DNA of 22,160 nt from Actinomycetota bacterium (GCA_005885085.1 VAXY01000085.1:2354-24513); one strand, 5' to 3'. Numbered from the stretch's first letter, positions 7,455 to 14,579 are shown. The notes: generated from the letters alone by a model not told the origin. Made by a program: numbers and translations.

Positions 7455-8488
7455 ACCCGCGCATCGAACGTCTCCGCGAATCGCTCGAAGAGCCGCTACT
7501 CGTCACGAACCCGACCAACGTTTTGTACCTGTTCGGATTCAAGAGCTCGAACGCGGCTCTCCTCGTCGAGCAGGAACGCGTGCGTCTCTTCACCGACTTT
7601 CGCTACGCCGAGGCCGCGCGTGCGATCGACGAGGTCGAGTTCGAGGAGACGAAGCGGTCGCTGCTCTGGGATCTCGCAGGGCGCCTCTCGGGCCGGATCG
7701 GCTTCGAGGCGGACTACGTCTCGTACTCCGGCTACGAGACACTGGGCGTGGGCGCCGTCGAGCCGGTGCCCCGTCGCGGCCTCGTCGAACGGCTCCGCGC
7801 GGTCAAGGACGAGCAGGAGCTCGCGGCGATCAAACGCGCTTGCGAGATCACCGACCGGATGTTCGAGCGGCTCGTCGATGAGACCTTCGTCGGTCGGAGG
7901 GAGCGGGACGTGGCCTGGACGATCGGTCAGCTCTTCAACGAGGAGGGCGCGGATCAGGTCGCATTCGAGAGCATCGTCGCGTCCGGCCCCAACGCGGCGC
8001 GGCCGCACGCGCGCGCGACCGAGCGTGAGATCCGCCCGGGCGAGACGGTCGTGATCGACACGGGCTGCTTCATCGACGGCTACGCGTCCGACTACACGCG
8101 CACCTTCGTCACGGGCCCCGTCGACGGCGTGATCAAGGAGGCGTACGCGGTCGTGCTCGCGGCGCAGCAGGCGGGGATCGATGCGATGCGTTCCGGGATC
8201 GCGGGCGTCGACGCAGACGCCGCCGCACGGCGGGTTGTCGACGAGACGTCGTTCGCCGGCACCTTCGGGCACGGCCTGGGTCACGGCCTCGGCTTGGAGG
8301 TGCACGAAGCGCCGCGCATGTCCACGGAGTCCACCGACACCCTGGCGTCGGGCAATGTCGTCACGGTCGAGCCCGGCATCTATCTCGAGGGTCGTGCCGG
8401 CATCCGCATCGAGGACAATGTCGTCGTCGTCAACAGCGGCGTCGAGAACTACACGGGCTTTCGCAAAGACCTGATCGCCGTCGACTAG
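7451..8488 (+). CDS. pepP: Xaa-Pro aminopeptidase / M24 family peptidase
   Basis: Cytoplasmic two-metal peptidase predicted to remove N-terminal residues preceding proline. The 345-residue protein has an N-terminal creatinase-like domain (about 1-115, TNPTNVLYLFGF) and a C-terminal pita-bread domain. Metal ligands can be placed: Asp203 (VIDTG), Asp214 (ASDYTRTF), His278 in GHGLGHGLG, Glu307 (VEPGIYL) and Glu321 (RIEDNVVV); HE at 285-286 completes the site. GTG 7451 overlaps the aroQ stop by 4 bp and gives a normal family N-terminus, so the longer in-frame extension back to 7187 is rejected as aroQ shadow. The aroQ-pepP-efp order is the same as in B. subtilis and many actinobacteria. It may help process proline-rich N-termini whose synthesis needs EF-P, but that link is inference. 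Confidence 0.94.
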   Translation: MNPRIERLRESLEEPLLVTNPTNVLYLFGFKSSNAALLVEQERVRLFTDFRYAEAARAIDEVEFEETKRSLLWDLAGRLSGRIGFEADYVSYSGYETLGVGAVEPVPRRGLVERLRAVKDEQELAAIKRACEITDRMFERLVDETFVGRRERDVAWTIGQLFNEEGADQVAFESIVASGPNAARPHARATEREIRPGETVVIDTGCFIDGYASDYTRTFVTGPVDGVIKEAYAVVLAAQQAGIDAMRSGIAGVDADAAARRVVDETSFAGTFGHGLGHGLGLEVHEAPRMSTESTDTLASGNVVTVEPGIYLEGRAGIRIEDNVVVVNSGVENYTGFRKDLIAVD

Positions 8489-8491
8489 CCT
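8486..8491 (+). promoter_or_regulatory. Candidate -10 box for a leaderless efp transcript
   Basis: TAGCCT ends exactly 6 nt before the GTG start of efp; its first three bases are the stop codon of the upstream peptidase gene. The TANNNT consensus at this distance is the hallmark of leaderless initiation described in actinobacteria such as mycobacteria. No Shine-Dalgarno sequence lies in the 9-nt gap, which agrees with leaderless translation. Confidence 0.5.
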
Positions 8492-8497
8492 GTCCGC

Positions 8498-9064
8498 GTG
8501 GCCGAGACCGTCAACACGAATCAGTTCAAGAACGGCATGCACATCGAGCTCGAGGGCGGCGTGTGGCGCATCGTCGAGTTCCAGCACGTGAAGCCGGGCA
8601 AGGGCGGCGCGTTCGTCCGCACCAGGCTGAAGGCGCTCGACGGCGGCGCCGTCGTCGACAGGACGTTTCGCGCGGGGGAGAAGTTCTCCCGCGTGCGGAC
8701 CGAGACGAAGGACATGCAGTACCTCTACGACGCGGGCGACGAGGTCGTGTTCATGGACCGGGACACGTACGAGCAGACCGCGCTGCCGCACGGGATGGTC
8801 GAGGACGCGCTCGAGTTCATGCAGCCGTCGAGCTCGATTCAGATGATGCTTGTGAACGGTCGGCCGTCGGGCGTGCAGCTACCAGCGTCCGTCGAGCTGA
8901 CCGTCTCCGAGACCGAACCGGGTGTGAAGGGCGACACGGTCTCGAACGTGACGAAGCCGGCGACGCTCGAGACCGGCGCCGTCGTGCAGGTGCCGCTGTT
9001 CGTGAACACCGGCGACCGCATCAAAGTAGATCCTCGGGAGAAGCGCTACATCTCTCGCGCCTAG
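8498..9064 (+). CDS. efp: Elongation factor P
   Basis: Binds ribosomes stalled at polyproline stretches and restores peptide bond formation. At 188 residues it has the three-domain EF-P/eIF5A length. The tip loop is HVKPGKGGAF, with the potentially modified lysine at residue 35 in a PGKG context. The middle OB domain and the C-terminal domain ending GDRIKVDPREKRYISRA are standard. No EpmA-, EarP- or YmfI-type modification gene is visible here, so the modification state is unknown. The GTG start is preferred for its spacing from the TAGCCT box and because MAETVNTNQFKNGM is a normal family N-terminus. The stop TAG shares the palindrome CTAG with the stop of the convergent gene on the other strand. 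Confidence 0.97.
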   Translation: MAETVNTNQFKNGMHIELEGGVWRIVEFQHVKPGKGGAFVRTRLKALDGGAVVDRTFRAGEKFSRVRTETKDMQYLYDAGDEVVFMDRDTYEQTALPHGMVEDALEFMQPSSSIQMMLVNGRPSGVQLPASVELTVSETEPGVKGDTVSNVTKPATLETGAVVQVPLFVNTGDRIKVDPREKRYISRA

Positions 9065-9663
9065 GACAGCGCGCGCTGCAGCGCGGCGGCGCCGTCCTTC
9101 AGCACCGGCTCGCCGTGGGAGACGAGCACCAGCTCGATCGGCAACGCCGCGAGGCGGTTCTGCAGGTCGGGTTTGAGCTCGTTCTGGGCCCAGGCGCGCT
9201 CGTCCTTCGGGAACCACTCCACCGGCAGCTCGACGCCGCCGTCCTTTCCGACGAGCAGGTCGCCGGCGACGAGCGCGTGGTGCGGTTCGAGAAAGAACAG
9301 CGCCTCGACCCAGTCGCTGCCCTTCACGACCTCGGCGTGCACGCCGGCCGGGAGAGGGCCCTGATGCTCGGGCCGCCAGAGCGTTGCGTGGTAGCGGTCG
9401 AGCACGGCGGCGACGCTGCGCTCGTGCCAGTGCACCGTCAGCAGGACGTGGAGGGGAAGGCCCGCGCGCTCGACGTCCCGGTCGAGCGCGGACCAGAAGC
9501 GTTCTTCCTCGTCGTCGGGAACGAGCGGATCCACGACGACGGCCGCCTCGGGCAGTTCCGCGTAGACGGACGCGACCTCGGGGCCCCACGTCTCCGCGTG
9601 GTCCCACTCGGGATGCGACGCCGTCCAGCGCCACAGCCCGGGCCGCAGCTCCTTGACCTCCAT
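9061..9663 (-). CDS. Metallo-beta-lactamase-fold protein with degenerate metal site
   Basis: A 200-residue single-domain protein of the MBL-fold superfamily, usually small-molecule or nucleic-acid hydrolases. Fold landmarks are the N-terminal strand pair (ELRPGLWRWTASHPEW), the HxH turn at HWHERS (78-83), VAGDLL with Asp135, and SHGEPV with His183. In a canonical enzyme the turn reads HxHxDH. Here Asp82 and His83 are replaced by Arg and Ser, so the second metal site is lost and the protein may bind one metal or be non-catalytic. Function and substrate are unknown. It is the only clear - strand gene in the window, convergent with efp (stops overlap in CTAG) and divergent from the carboxyltransferase-BCCP gene across 36 bp. 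Confidence 0.82.
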   Translation of the reverse strand: MEVKELRPGLWRWTASHPEWDHAETWGPEVASVYAELPEAAVVVDPLVPDDEEERFWSALDRDVERAGLPLHVLLTVHWHERSVAAVLDRYHATLWRPEHQGPLPAGVHAEVVKGSDWVEALFFLEPHHALVAGDLLVGKDGGVELPVEWFPKDERAWAQNELKPDLQNRLAALPIELVLVSHGEPVLKDGAAALQRALS

Positions 9664-9669
9664 CGGGGA

Positions 9670-9675
9670 AAAATA
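9670..9675 (-). promoter_or_regulatory. Candidate -10 box, leaderless, for the MBL-fold gene
   Basis: On the minus strand the sequence reads TATTTT followed by 6 nt and then ATG (9663-9661). It sits in an A/T-rich patch that stands out from its GC-rich surroundings. The TANNNT motif at 6 nt predicts a transcript starting at or next to the ATG. No Shine-Dalgarno is visible in the short gap. Confidence 0.5.
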
Positions 9676-9687
9676 TCTCTGCGGCGC

Positions 9688-9693
9688 TAGGCT
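9688..9693 (+). promoter_or_regulatory. Candidate -10 box, leaderless, for the carboxyltransferase-BCCP fusion
   Basis: TAGGCT ends 6 nt before ATG 9700, the same geometry as at efp and at the divergent MBL-fold gene. Together with 9670-9675 it makes a compact bidirectional promoter in only 36 bp. The two -10 boxes are 12 bp apart, so two RNA polymerases could not occupy it simultaneously. Confidence 0.5.
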
Positions 9694-9699
9694 CCACGC

Positions 9700-11517
9700 A
9701 TGCCGGGCCTGGCGGACACGACCGTCCGGCTGCTCGGCCAGGAGCCGCTCGCAGGCCGGCTCCCGACCGCCGAGCAGCTGCAGATTGCCGAGATCCTCGA
9801 TCGGGCGGGCTACGCGTACCTGGAGGTGTCGGGCGGCGGCTGCTTCGAGAGCTCCGTACGGCGAGGTGTCGAGAGCCCGTGGGAACGCATCCGGGCGCTC
9901 AAGGCACGTGTGAAGACGCCGCTCGGGCTCGCGCTGCGCGGACGGTTCCTGGTCGGCTCCCGGCCCGTCGACGACGACTTCATCCGGCGCTTCATCGCCT
10001 CAGCCGCCGAGAACGGCATCGACGTTTTCCGGCTCCACGACCCGCTCAATGACGTCTCGAACCTGCGCGAGGCGGCCGACGCGGTTGCGAAGGCAGGTGG
10101 CGAATTCGAGGCCGGTCTCGTCTACAGCCCGGGCCGCAGCGGTGAGACGGATCCGTTGATGGAGCAGGCGCGCGAGCTGCCGAATCTGGGCGCCGCGCGG
10201 GTGTTGCTGCACGACCCCACCGGGTCGCTGCAGCCGCACCGGGCGCGAGAGCTCGTGACCGGGTTGCGCGAGGTGACCGGGCTGCCGGTTGGCATTTACT
10301 GCCAGGGCTCTGCCGGGAACGCCCTCGCCGCCGCGCTCGAGGCCGCCCGCGCGGGTGCGGAGCTGATCGCGTGCGCCGTCTATCCGATCGCGCTCTCGCT
10401 GCACCGAGTGTCCGGGGAGGCGATCGCCGAGGCGCTGACCGGGCTCGACCTGGAGTGCGACGTCGACGTCTCGGCACTCTGGGAGGCCTCGGACGTCGTC
10501 GACGAGTACATCGGCGACGAGCCGGTGACACCGCTCGCGCCGCGTATCGCCGTCCGCGCCGCGCAGCACGACCTGCCTGCGAGTCTCGTCGCGGCGCTGG
10601 AGTCGAACCTGCGTGCTCAGGCGGCGGCGGGTCGCCTCGATGAGGCGATCGCCGAGCTACTCCGGATCCGGGCGGAGGTCGGGTTTCCGCCTCTCGCCTC
10701 GCCGATCGGGCAGGTGCTCGGCTCGCAGGCGCTGCTGAACGTGCTCTCGGCAAGCCGGTATTCCGTTGTCGTCGACGAGGTCCGCCTGCTCGTCGAGGGC
10801 AGGCTCGGTAGGCCGCCGGCGCCGATCGACAAGGCCGTGAAGCGCGCCGTCGCGCTGACCGCGGATCCGGAGTCGGTCGAGGACGCGACCGTCCCCGGGC
10901 TGCAGGACGTGCGGGCGCAGGCGGAGGGGCTCGCCTCGAGCGAGGAGGAGCTGCTGTTGCTCGGACTGTTCGGCGAGGACGCGGAGCCGCTGCTACGCAC
11001 GATCCGCGGCCGCTCCTCGGGAGACGAGCAGCTCACCGCCGGCGGGGTCGACCAGGCGCGGGCCGAACGGATTCGCGAGCTCGTCCGCATCGTGCAGGAG
11101 ACCGGGATCGGGGAGGTGACGATCGAGGAGTCAGGGATGCGCGTCTCGGTTCGCCGCACCGAAGATCGCGTCCCGCTGCAAGCCTCGCCCGAGGCGCCGC
11201 TGGGCACGCCGGACGAGGAGGAACCCTCTCCCATGGTCGGCTCGTCGAACGGGTTGATCCGTGTCGAGGCGCCAATGGTCGGCACGTTCTACCGCGCGCC
11301 GCAACCGGGCGCGCCGCCGTTCGTCGAGGAGGGGCAACCGGTCGGCGCCGGGCAGACGCTCTGCATCCTCGAGGCTATGAAGCTCATGAACGAAGTGAAG
11401 GCGGATGTCGACGGCATCGTCCGCTCGATCCTCGTCGAGAACGCGGCGCCCGTCGAATTCGGACAGCTGCTCTTCGAGCTCGAGCCGGTCGTAGGTCGTC
11501 CGCTCGACGCGTTGTGA
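9700..11517 (+). CDS. Inactive-looking OadA/PycB-type carboxyltransferase fused to a full biotin carboxyl carrier protein (AccB)
   Basis: The 605-residue protein has three parts. Residues 1-280 align by eye with the TIM-barrel carboxyltransferase of oxaloacetate decarboxylase alpha and pyruvate carboxylase (LEVSGGGCFESS, NGIDVFRLHDPLND). Residues 285-435 match the following conserved OadA domain (YPPL-like FPPLASPIGQVLGSQALLNVL, GRPPAPID). Residues 452-596 form a complete AccB: helical N-terminal AccB region, Pro/Glu linker, VEAPMVGTFYRAP with the AccB thumb, and biotin site EAMKLM with Lys561. The barrel has lost its metal site: the RDAHQ Asp is Leu11, the carbamylated Lys is His171 (LLHDPTG), and the HxH pair is Tyr200 and Gln202. 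Carrier function is likely; barrel catalysis is not. accC follows, in the place where accB stands in B. subtilis, so the fusion probably serves as AccB of acetyl- or acyl-CoA carboxylase. Confidence 0.88.
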   Translation: MPGLADTTVRLLGQEPLAGRLPTAEQLQIAEILDRAGYAYLEVSGGGCFESSVRRGVESPWERIRALKARVKTPLGLALRGRFLVGSRPVDDDFIRRFIASAAENGIDVFRLHDPLNDVSNLREAADAVAKAGGEFEAGLVYSPGRSGETDPLMEQARELPNLGAARVLLHDPTGSLQPHRARELVTGLREVTGLPVGIYCQGSAGNALAAALEAARAGAELIACAVYPIALSLHRVSGEAIAEALTGLDLECDVDVSALWEASDVVDEYIGDEPVTPLAPRIAVRAAQHDLPASLVAALESNLRAQAAAGRLDEAIAELLRIRAEVGFPPLASPIGQVLGSQALLNVLSASRYSVVVDEVRLLVEGRLGRPPAPIDKAVKRAVALTADPESVEDATVPGLQDVRAQAEGLASSEEELLLLGLFGEDAEPLLRTIRGRSSGDEQLTAGGVDQARAERIRELVRIVQETGIGEVTIEESGMRVSVRRTEDRVPLQASPEAPLGTPDEEEPSPMVGSSNGLIRVEAPMVGTFYRAPQPGAPPFVEEGQPVGAGQTLCILEAMKLMNEVKADVDGIVRSILVENAAPVEFGQLLFELEPVVGRPLDAL

Positions 11518-11603
11518 AAGGTCGTCACGTGTCGTGTTGGGCTGTCGAGCGTAAGACGGCCGCGCCGGCGCAGCCGCCGCGTCCTCCATTGGACGCTCTC
11601 TAG
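11514..11603 (+). CDS. Possible 29-codon coupling ORF before accC
   Basis: GTG 11514 overlaps the stop of the BCCP fusion as GTGA, the usual junction in this operon, and the frame stays open for 29 codons to TAG 11601-11603, two bases before the accC ATG. The peptide is basic and Pro/Ala-rich with no recognisable domain. It ends in RPPLDAL, resembling the GRPLDAL tail of the upstream protein. It could carry ribosomes across the 88-bp gap to accC, or be a chance frame. No product can be claimed. Confidence 0.2.
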   Translation: MKGRHVSCWAVERKTAAPAQPPRPPLDAL

Positions 11604-11605
11604 CG

Positions 11606-12955
11606 ATGTTCTCCCGGGTACTCGTTGCGAACCGCGGCGAGGTGGCGGTACGTGTGATCCGGGCGCTGCACGAGCTGGGCGTCGAGGCAGTCGCGGTGTA
11701 TTCCACGGCCGATGCGGGGGCGCTCCACACGCGTCTCGCGGATCGAGCCGTGTGCATCGGGCCGCCGCCCGCGGCCGAGAGCTATCTCAATCTGCCGTCG
11801 ATCGTCGCGGCGGGCGAGACCACGGGGTGCGAGGCCGTCCATCCCGGCTGGGGCTTCCTGGCCGAGAACCCCGAGTTCGTACGAGCCTGCGAGGACAACG
11901 ACTTGGTCTTCGTCGGGCCCGACGCGGACGTGATGTCGCGGATGGGCGACAAGGTCGAAGCGAAGCGCGAGCTCGGCGAGGCCGGAGTTCCGCTCGTCCC
12001 GGGCACGGAGGCGGTGGGCGGCGACGACGCGAGCGCCGCTGCTGACGAGATCGGGTATCCGGTCCTGCTGAAGGCGTCCGCCGGCGGCGGCGGCAAAGGG
12101 ATGCGCTCGGTCGACGCGCCGACTGAGCTCGACGCGGCCTTCGAGCGCGCGAGCGCCGAGGCGCTCGCCGCGTTCGGTGACGGCCGCATCTACCTCGAGA
12201 AGCTGATCGCGCCGGCGCGGCACGTCGAGATCCAGGTGCTCTGCGACGCCGACGGGGGCGTGCTCACCCTCGGCGAGCGCGAGTGCTCGATCCAGCGGCG
12301 GCACCAGAAGCTGATCGAGGAGTCGCCCTCGCCAGCGCTGGACGAGCCGACACGGGAGGCGATGGAGGCCGACGTCGCGCGTGCGTGCCGCCAGATCGGA
12401 TATCTCAACGCAGGCACGTTCGAGTTCCTGCTCGGCCCGGACGGCGCGTACTACTTCATCGAGCTGAACGCGCGGCTGCAGGTCGAGCATCCCGTGAGCG
12501 AGCTCGTCACCGGCATCGACATCGTGCGCGAGCAACTCCGCATCGCTGCGGGCGAGTCGGTGCACGTGAAGGGGCGCGCGCCGCGCCGCGGCCACGCCGT
12601 CGAGGTGCGGTTGAACGCCGAGGACCCGGCGCGGGGATTCGCGCCGTCGCCCGGCGTGATCGAACGCTTCCGGCCGCCGCTCGGGCCCGGCATCCGTCTC
12701 GACACGCACGTCGAGGAGGGATCGATCATCCCGCCGTACTACGACTCGCTGCTGGCGAAGCTGATCGTGTGGGACGAGGACCGGCCGGCCGCGATCGAGC
12801 GCTGCCTGCGTGCGTTGCGCGAGCTCGACGTCCGCGGCGTTGCCACGACCCGCGACGTCGCGATCGAGATTCTCGGGAGCGACGAGTTTCGTAGCGGCCG
12901 GTACTCGACGAGCTTTCTCGACGAGACGCCGCTCGCGGCCGTGGGGGTCGGATGA
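11606..12955 (+). CDS. accC: Biotin carboxylase subunit
   Basis: ATP- and bicarbonate-dependent carboxylation of biotin on the carrier domain encoded just upstream; first half-reaction of acetyl/acyl-CoA carboxylase. The 449-residue length and domain order (N-terminal biotin carboxylase domain, ATP-grasp, C-terminal domain) are standard. Visible motifs are VANRGEVAVRVIRA, the GWGFLAENPEF stretch, Lys116 (MGDKVEAK), the ATP-grasp glycine loop KASAGGGGKGM (156-166), and FIELNARLQVEHPVSE, where the family usually has MNTR. RLNAEDP and the C-terminal PYYDSLLAKLI are also present. There is no separate accD or accA nearby, so the partner carboxyltransferase must be encoded elsewhere unless the upstream barrel is active. 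Its stop overlaps the Asp23-family start (ATGA). Confidence 0.96.
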   Translation: MFSRVLVANRGEVAVRVIRALHELGVEAVAVYSTADAGALHTRLADRAVCIGPPPAAESYLNLPSIVAAGETTGCEAVHPGWGFLAENPEFVRACEDNDLVFVGPDADVMSRMGDKVEAKRELGEAGVPLVPGTEAVGGDDASAAADEIGYPVLLKASAGGGGKGMRSVDAPTELDAAFERASAEALAAFGDGRIYLEKLIAPARHVEIQVLCDADGGVLTLGERECSIQRRHQKLIEESPSPALDEPTREAMEADVARACRQIGYLNAGTFEFLLGPDGAYYFIELNARLQVEHPVSELVTGIDIVREQLRIAAGESVHVKGRAPRRGHAVEVRLNAEDPARGFAPSPGVIERFRPPLGPGIRLDTHVEEGSIIPPYYDSLLAKLIVWDEDRPAAIERCLRALRELDVRGVATTRDVAIEILGSDEFRSGRYSTSFLDETPLAAVGVG

Positions 12956-13251
12956 GCTACGTCATCGACGGCGTGCGCGGTTCGATCACTGTCTCGCCTT
13001 CAGCGCTCGCCGGTCTCGTGACGCGCGCGGCCGAGGCGGTCGACGGCGCGGAGATCCGCCGCGGGCGGCGCCGGCTCGATATCGATGTCGCGGACGGGCG
13101 GGCGCGCGTGCGGCTCGAGTTGAGCGCCCGCTACGGCGTCGTCTTGCCCGAGGTCGCGCGCAGTGTGCAGAACCGGGTCGCCGACGCGTTGTCCTCGATG
13201 TGCCGGCTCGACGTCGAGGCCGTCGACGTCTCGGTGGAGGAGGTCACGTGA
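12952..13251 (+). CDS. Asp23/Gls24 (YqhY-like) family protein
   Basis: A 99-residue alkaline-shock-protein-23 family (DUF322) protein. Family features are the short beta-rich start SYVIDGVRGSITVSPSALAGLV, the central ARVRLELSARYGVVLPEVARSVQNRV and the C-terminal VEAVDVSVEEV strand. It sits between accC and nusB exactly as yqhY does in B. subtilis. YqhY has been linked genetically to the control of acetyl-CoA carboxylase activity. By position, the same role is the best guess here. ATG overlaps the accC stop (ATGA) and its own stop overlaps nusB (GTGA), so its synthesis is tied to both. Confidence 0.9.
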   Translation: MSYVIDGVRGSITVSPSALAGLVTRAAEAVDGAEIRRGRRRLDIDVADGRARVRLELSARYGVVLPEVARSVQNRVADALSSMCRLDVEAVDVSVEEVT

Positions 13252-13625
13252 GCGGCCGCCGCGCGGCGCGGCGGACCGCGCTCTTCCTGCTCTACCAGTG
13301 GGACGTCACCGGCCAGCCGATCGCATCGCTGTACGAGGGAGAGGTCGATCCGTTCGCGGGCGAGACCGCCGAGGCGGTCGCGGCGAATGCCGAGGAGCTC
13401 GACCGCAGGATCAGCGCGGCCTCCGAAGGCTGGACGGCCGACCGGCTCGGCGCGATCGAGCGGAACATCCTGCGCATCGCACTCCACGAGCTGGACGGGG
13501 ACGAGGTTCCCGACGAGGTTGCGATCGACGAGGCCGTCACGCTGGCGAAGCGGTACGCAACCGACGACGCGGCAAGGCTCGTGAACGGCATCCTTGGGCG
13601 CATCGTGCGGGAGCGGGTGATATGA
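13248..13625 (+). CDS. nusB: Transcription antitermination factor NusB
   Basis: Binds NusE (S10) and the boxA RNA to form the rRNA antitermination complex. The protein has 125 residues, a little shorter than the usual 135-150. It starts with the basic SGRRAARRTALFLLYQWDVTG typical of NusB. It continues with DRLGAIERNILRIALHEL, then VPDEVAIDEAVTLAKRY and the C-terminal RLVNGILGRIVRE, all family hallmarks. GTG 13248 overlaps the upstream stop (GTGA), and the open frame further upstream is only shadow. The stop overlaps the next ATG (ATGA). Confidence 0.94.
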   Translation: MSGRRAARRTALFLLYQWDVTGQPIASLYEGEVDPFAGETAEAVAANAEELDRRISAASEGWTADRLGAIERNILRIALHELDGDEVPDEVAIDEAVTLAKRYATDDAARLVNGILGRIVRERVI

Positions 13626-13825
13626 GCGCCGAGGAATCGCTGTCACGGGCCGAGGAGCTACTCGCCCGGCTGGAGAAGGCCCGCGCCGAGCTCGAGCAGC
13701 TGTCGCAGGCGGACGACGCCGAGAAGGCGCTCGACGTGCTCACCGAGCTGGCCGAGCTGAGCAAGGCGATCGAGGAGGAGCTGCAACGGGCGAAGCGAGA
13801 GGCGGAGACCGATGCGGAGTCCTGA
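13622..13825 (+). CDS. Small acidic coiled-coil protein at the xseB position
   Basis: A 67-residue, Glu/Leu/Ala-rich, almost entirely helical protein with leucines at heptad spacing (LLARLEKARAELEQL, then ALDVLTELAELSKAIEEEL). It starts on an ATGA overlap with nusB and overlaps ispA by 14 bp, so it is surely translated if its neighbours are. In B. subtilis this interval holds folD-xseA-xseB, and XseB (exonuclease VII small subunit) is also a small helical protein. However, the XseB consensus (LExIVxxLExG, YExGxxLxxxC) is not visible and no xseA is present. A very divergent XseB or an unrelated helical protein are both open. Confidence 0.6.
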   Translation: MSAEESLSRAEELLARLEKARAELEQLSQADDAEKALDVLTELAELSKAIEEELQRAKREAETDAES

Positions 13826-14579
13826 GGAGCTTCGCGCCCTCGTCGACGACTACGTCGGCGATCTGGCGCTGACACCCGAGCTGCACGGCCAGGCCGAGTC
13901 GGTCCGGTACGCCCTGGTCGGCGGCAAGCGCGTCCGGGGCGTCATCTGCCTCGCGACCGCGGAGGCGGCAGGGGCCGAGGCCGAGCACGCGCTTCCGGCG
14001 GCGGCCTCGCTCGAGCTCGTGCATGCGTTCTCGCTCGTCCACGACGACCTGCCGGCGCTCGACAACGACGCGGAGCGGCGCGGGCGGGCATCGGCGTGGG
14101 CGCAGTTCGGCGAGGCCGTCGCGGTCCTCGCGGGCGACGCGCTGCTCGCCGAGGCGTTTCGGCTGGCACTGTCGTATCCGTTCCCGCAGGCCGGACGTGA
14201 GCTGGCGCAGGCGACGCTCGGGATGATCGGCGGGCAGTACCTCGACATCACGAACAGCGCTCCGGAAGAGTCGACGCTGCACAAGCTCAAAACCGGCTGC
14301 CTGTTTGCGGCCTCGGTGGGCCTGGCACTCTGGGTGGCCGAGGTGCCCGAGCGGGAGCAGGGCCCATGGCGTGCGTTCGGTGACGAGCTCGGGCTGCTGT
14401 TCCAGATCGTCGACGACATCCTCGACGGTGACGGCTACGTCGTCACGCACGGGGAAGAGGGAGCGCGGCGGCTCGCGGACGAAGCGGCGTCGCGTGCGCG
14501 CGAGCGGCTCGGCGACGTTCCGGCCGGCACGTCGGCGCTCGAGCACATCGTCGACGGGCTCGCGACGCGGAAATCGTGA
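13812..14579 (+). CDS. ispA: Short-chain polyprenyl diphosphate synthase (farnesyl/geranylgeranyl type)
   Basis: Condenses isopentenyl diphosphate with allylic diphosphates. The 255-residue protein has GGKRVRG (37-43) for diphosphate binding, the first Asp-rich motif DDLPALDND followed by RRGR (78-92), KTGCLF (160-165) and the second Asp-rich motif FQIVDDILDGDG (197-208). The insertion between the Asp pair of motif one fits the bacterial FPP/GGPP type. It is about 40 residues shorter than E. coli IspA. The usual GKDxxxxKxTY element after the second motif is missing and replaced by a short HGEEGARRLADEA segment. Product length cannot be predicted. It lies between the coiled-coil gene and the Mrp-like gene with overlapping ends; the usual following gene, dxs, is absent. 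Confidence 0.92.
   Translation: MRSPEELRALVDDYVGDLALTPELHGQAESVRYALVGGKRVRGVICLATAEAAGAEAEHALPAAASLELVHAFSLVHDDLPALDNDAERRGRASAWAQFGEAVAVLAGDALLAEAFRLALSYPFPQAGRELAQATLGMIGGQYLDITNSAPEESTLHKLKTGCLFAASVGLALWVAEVPEREQGPWRAFGDELGLLFQIVDDILDGDGYVVTHGEEGARRLADEAASRARERLGDVPAGTSALEHIVDGLATRKS

Noticed and set aside
8563..9690. 375-codon + strand frame overlapping efp and the MBL-fold gene
   Set aside because: It is a shadow in a different frame of two well-supported genes on opposite strands; no domain is recognisable.
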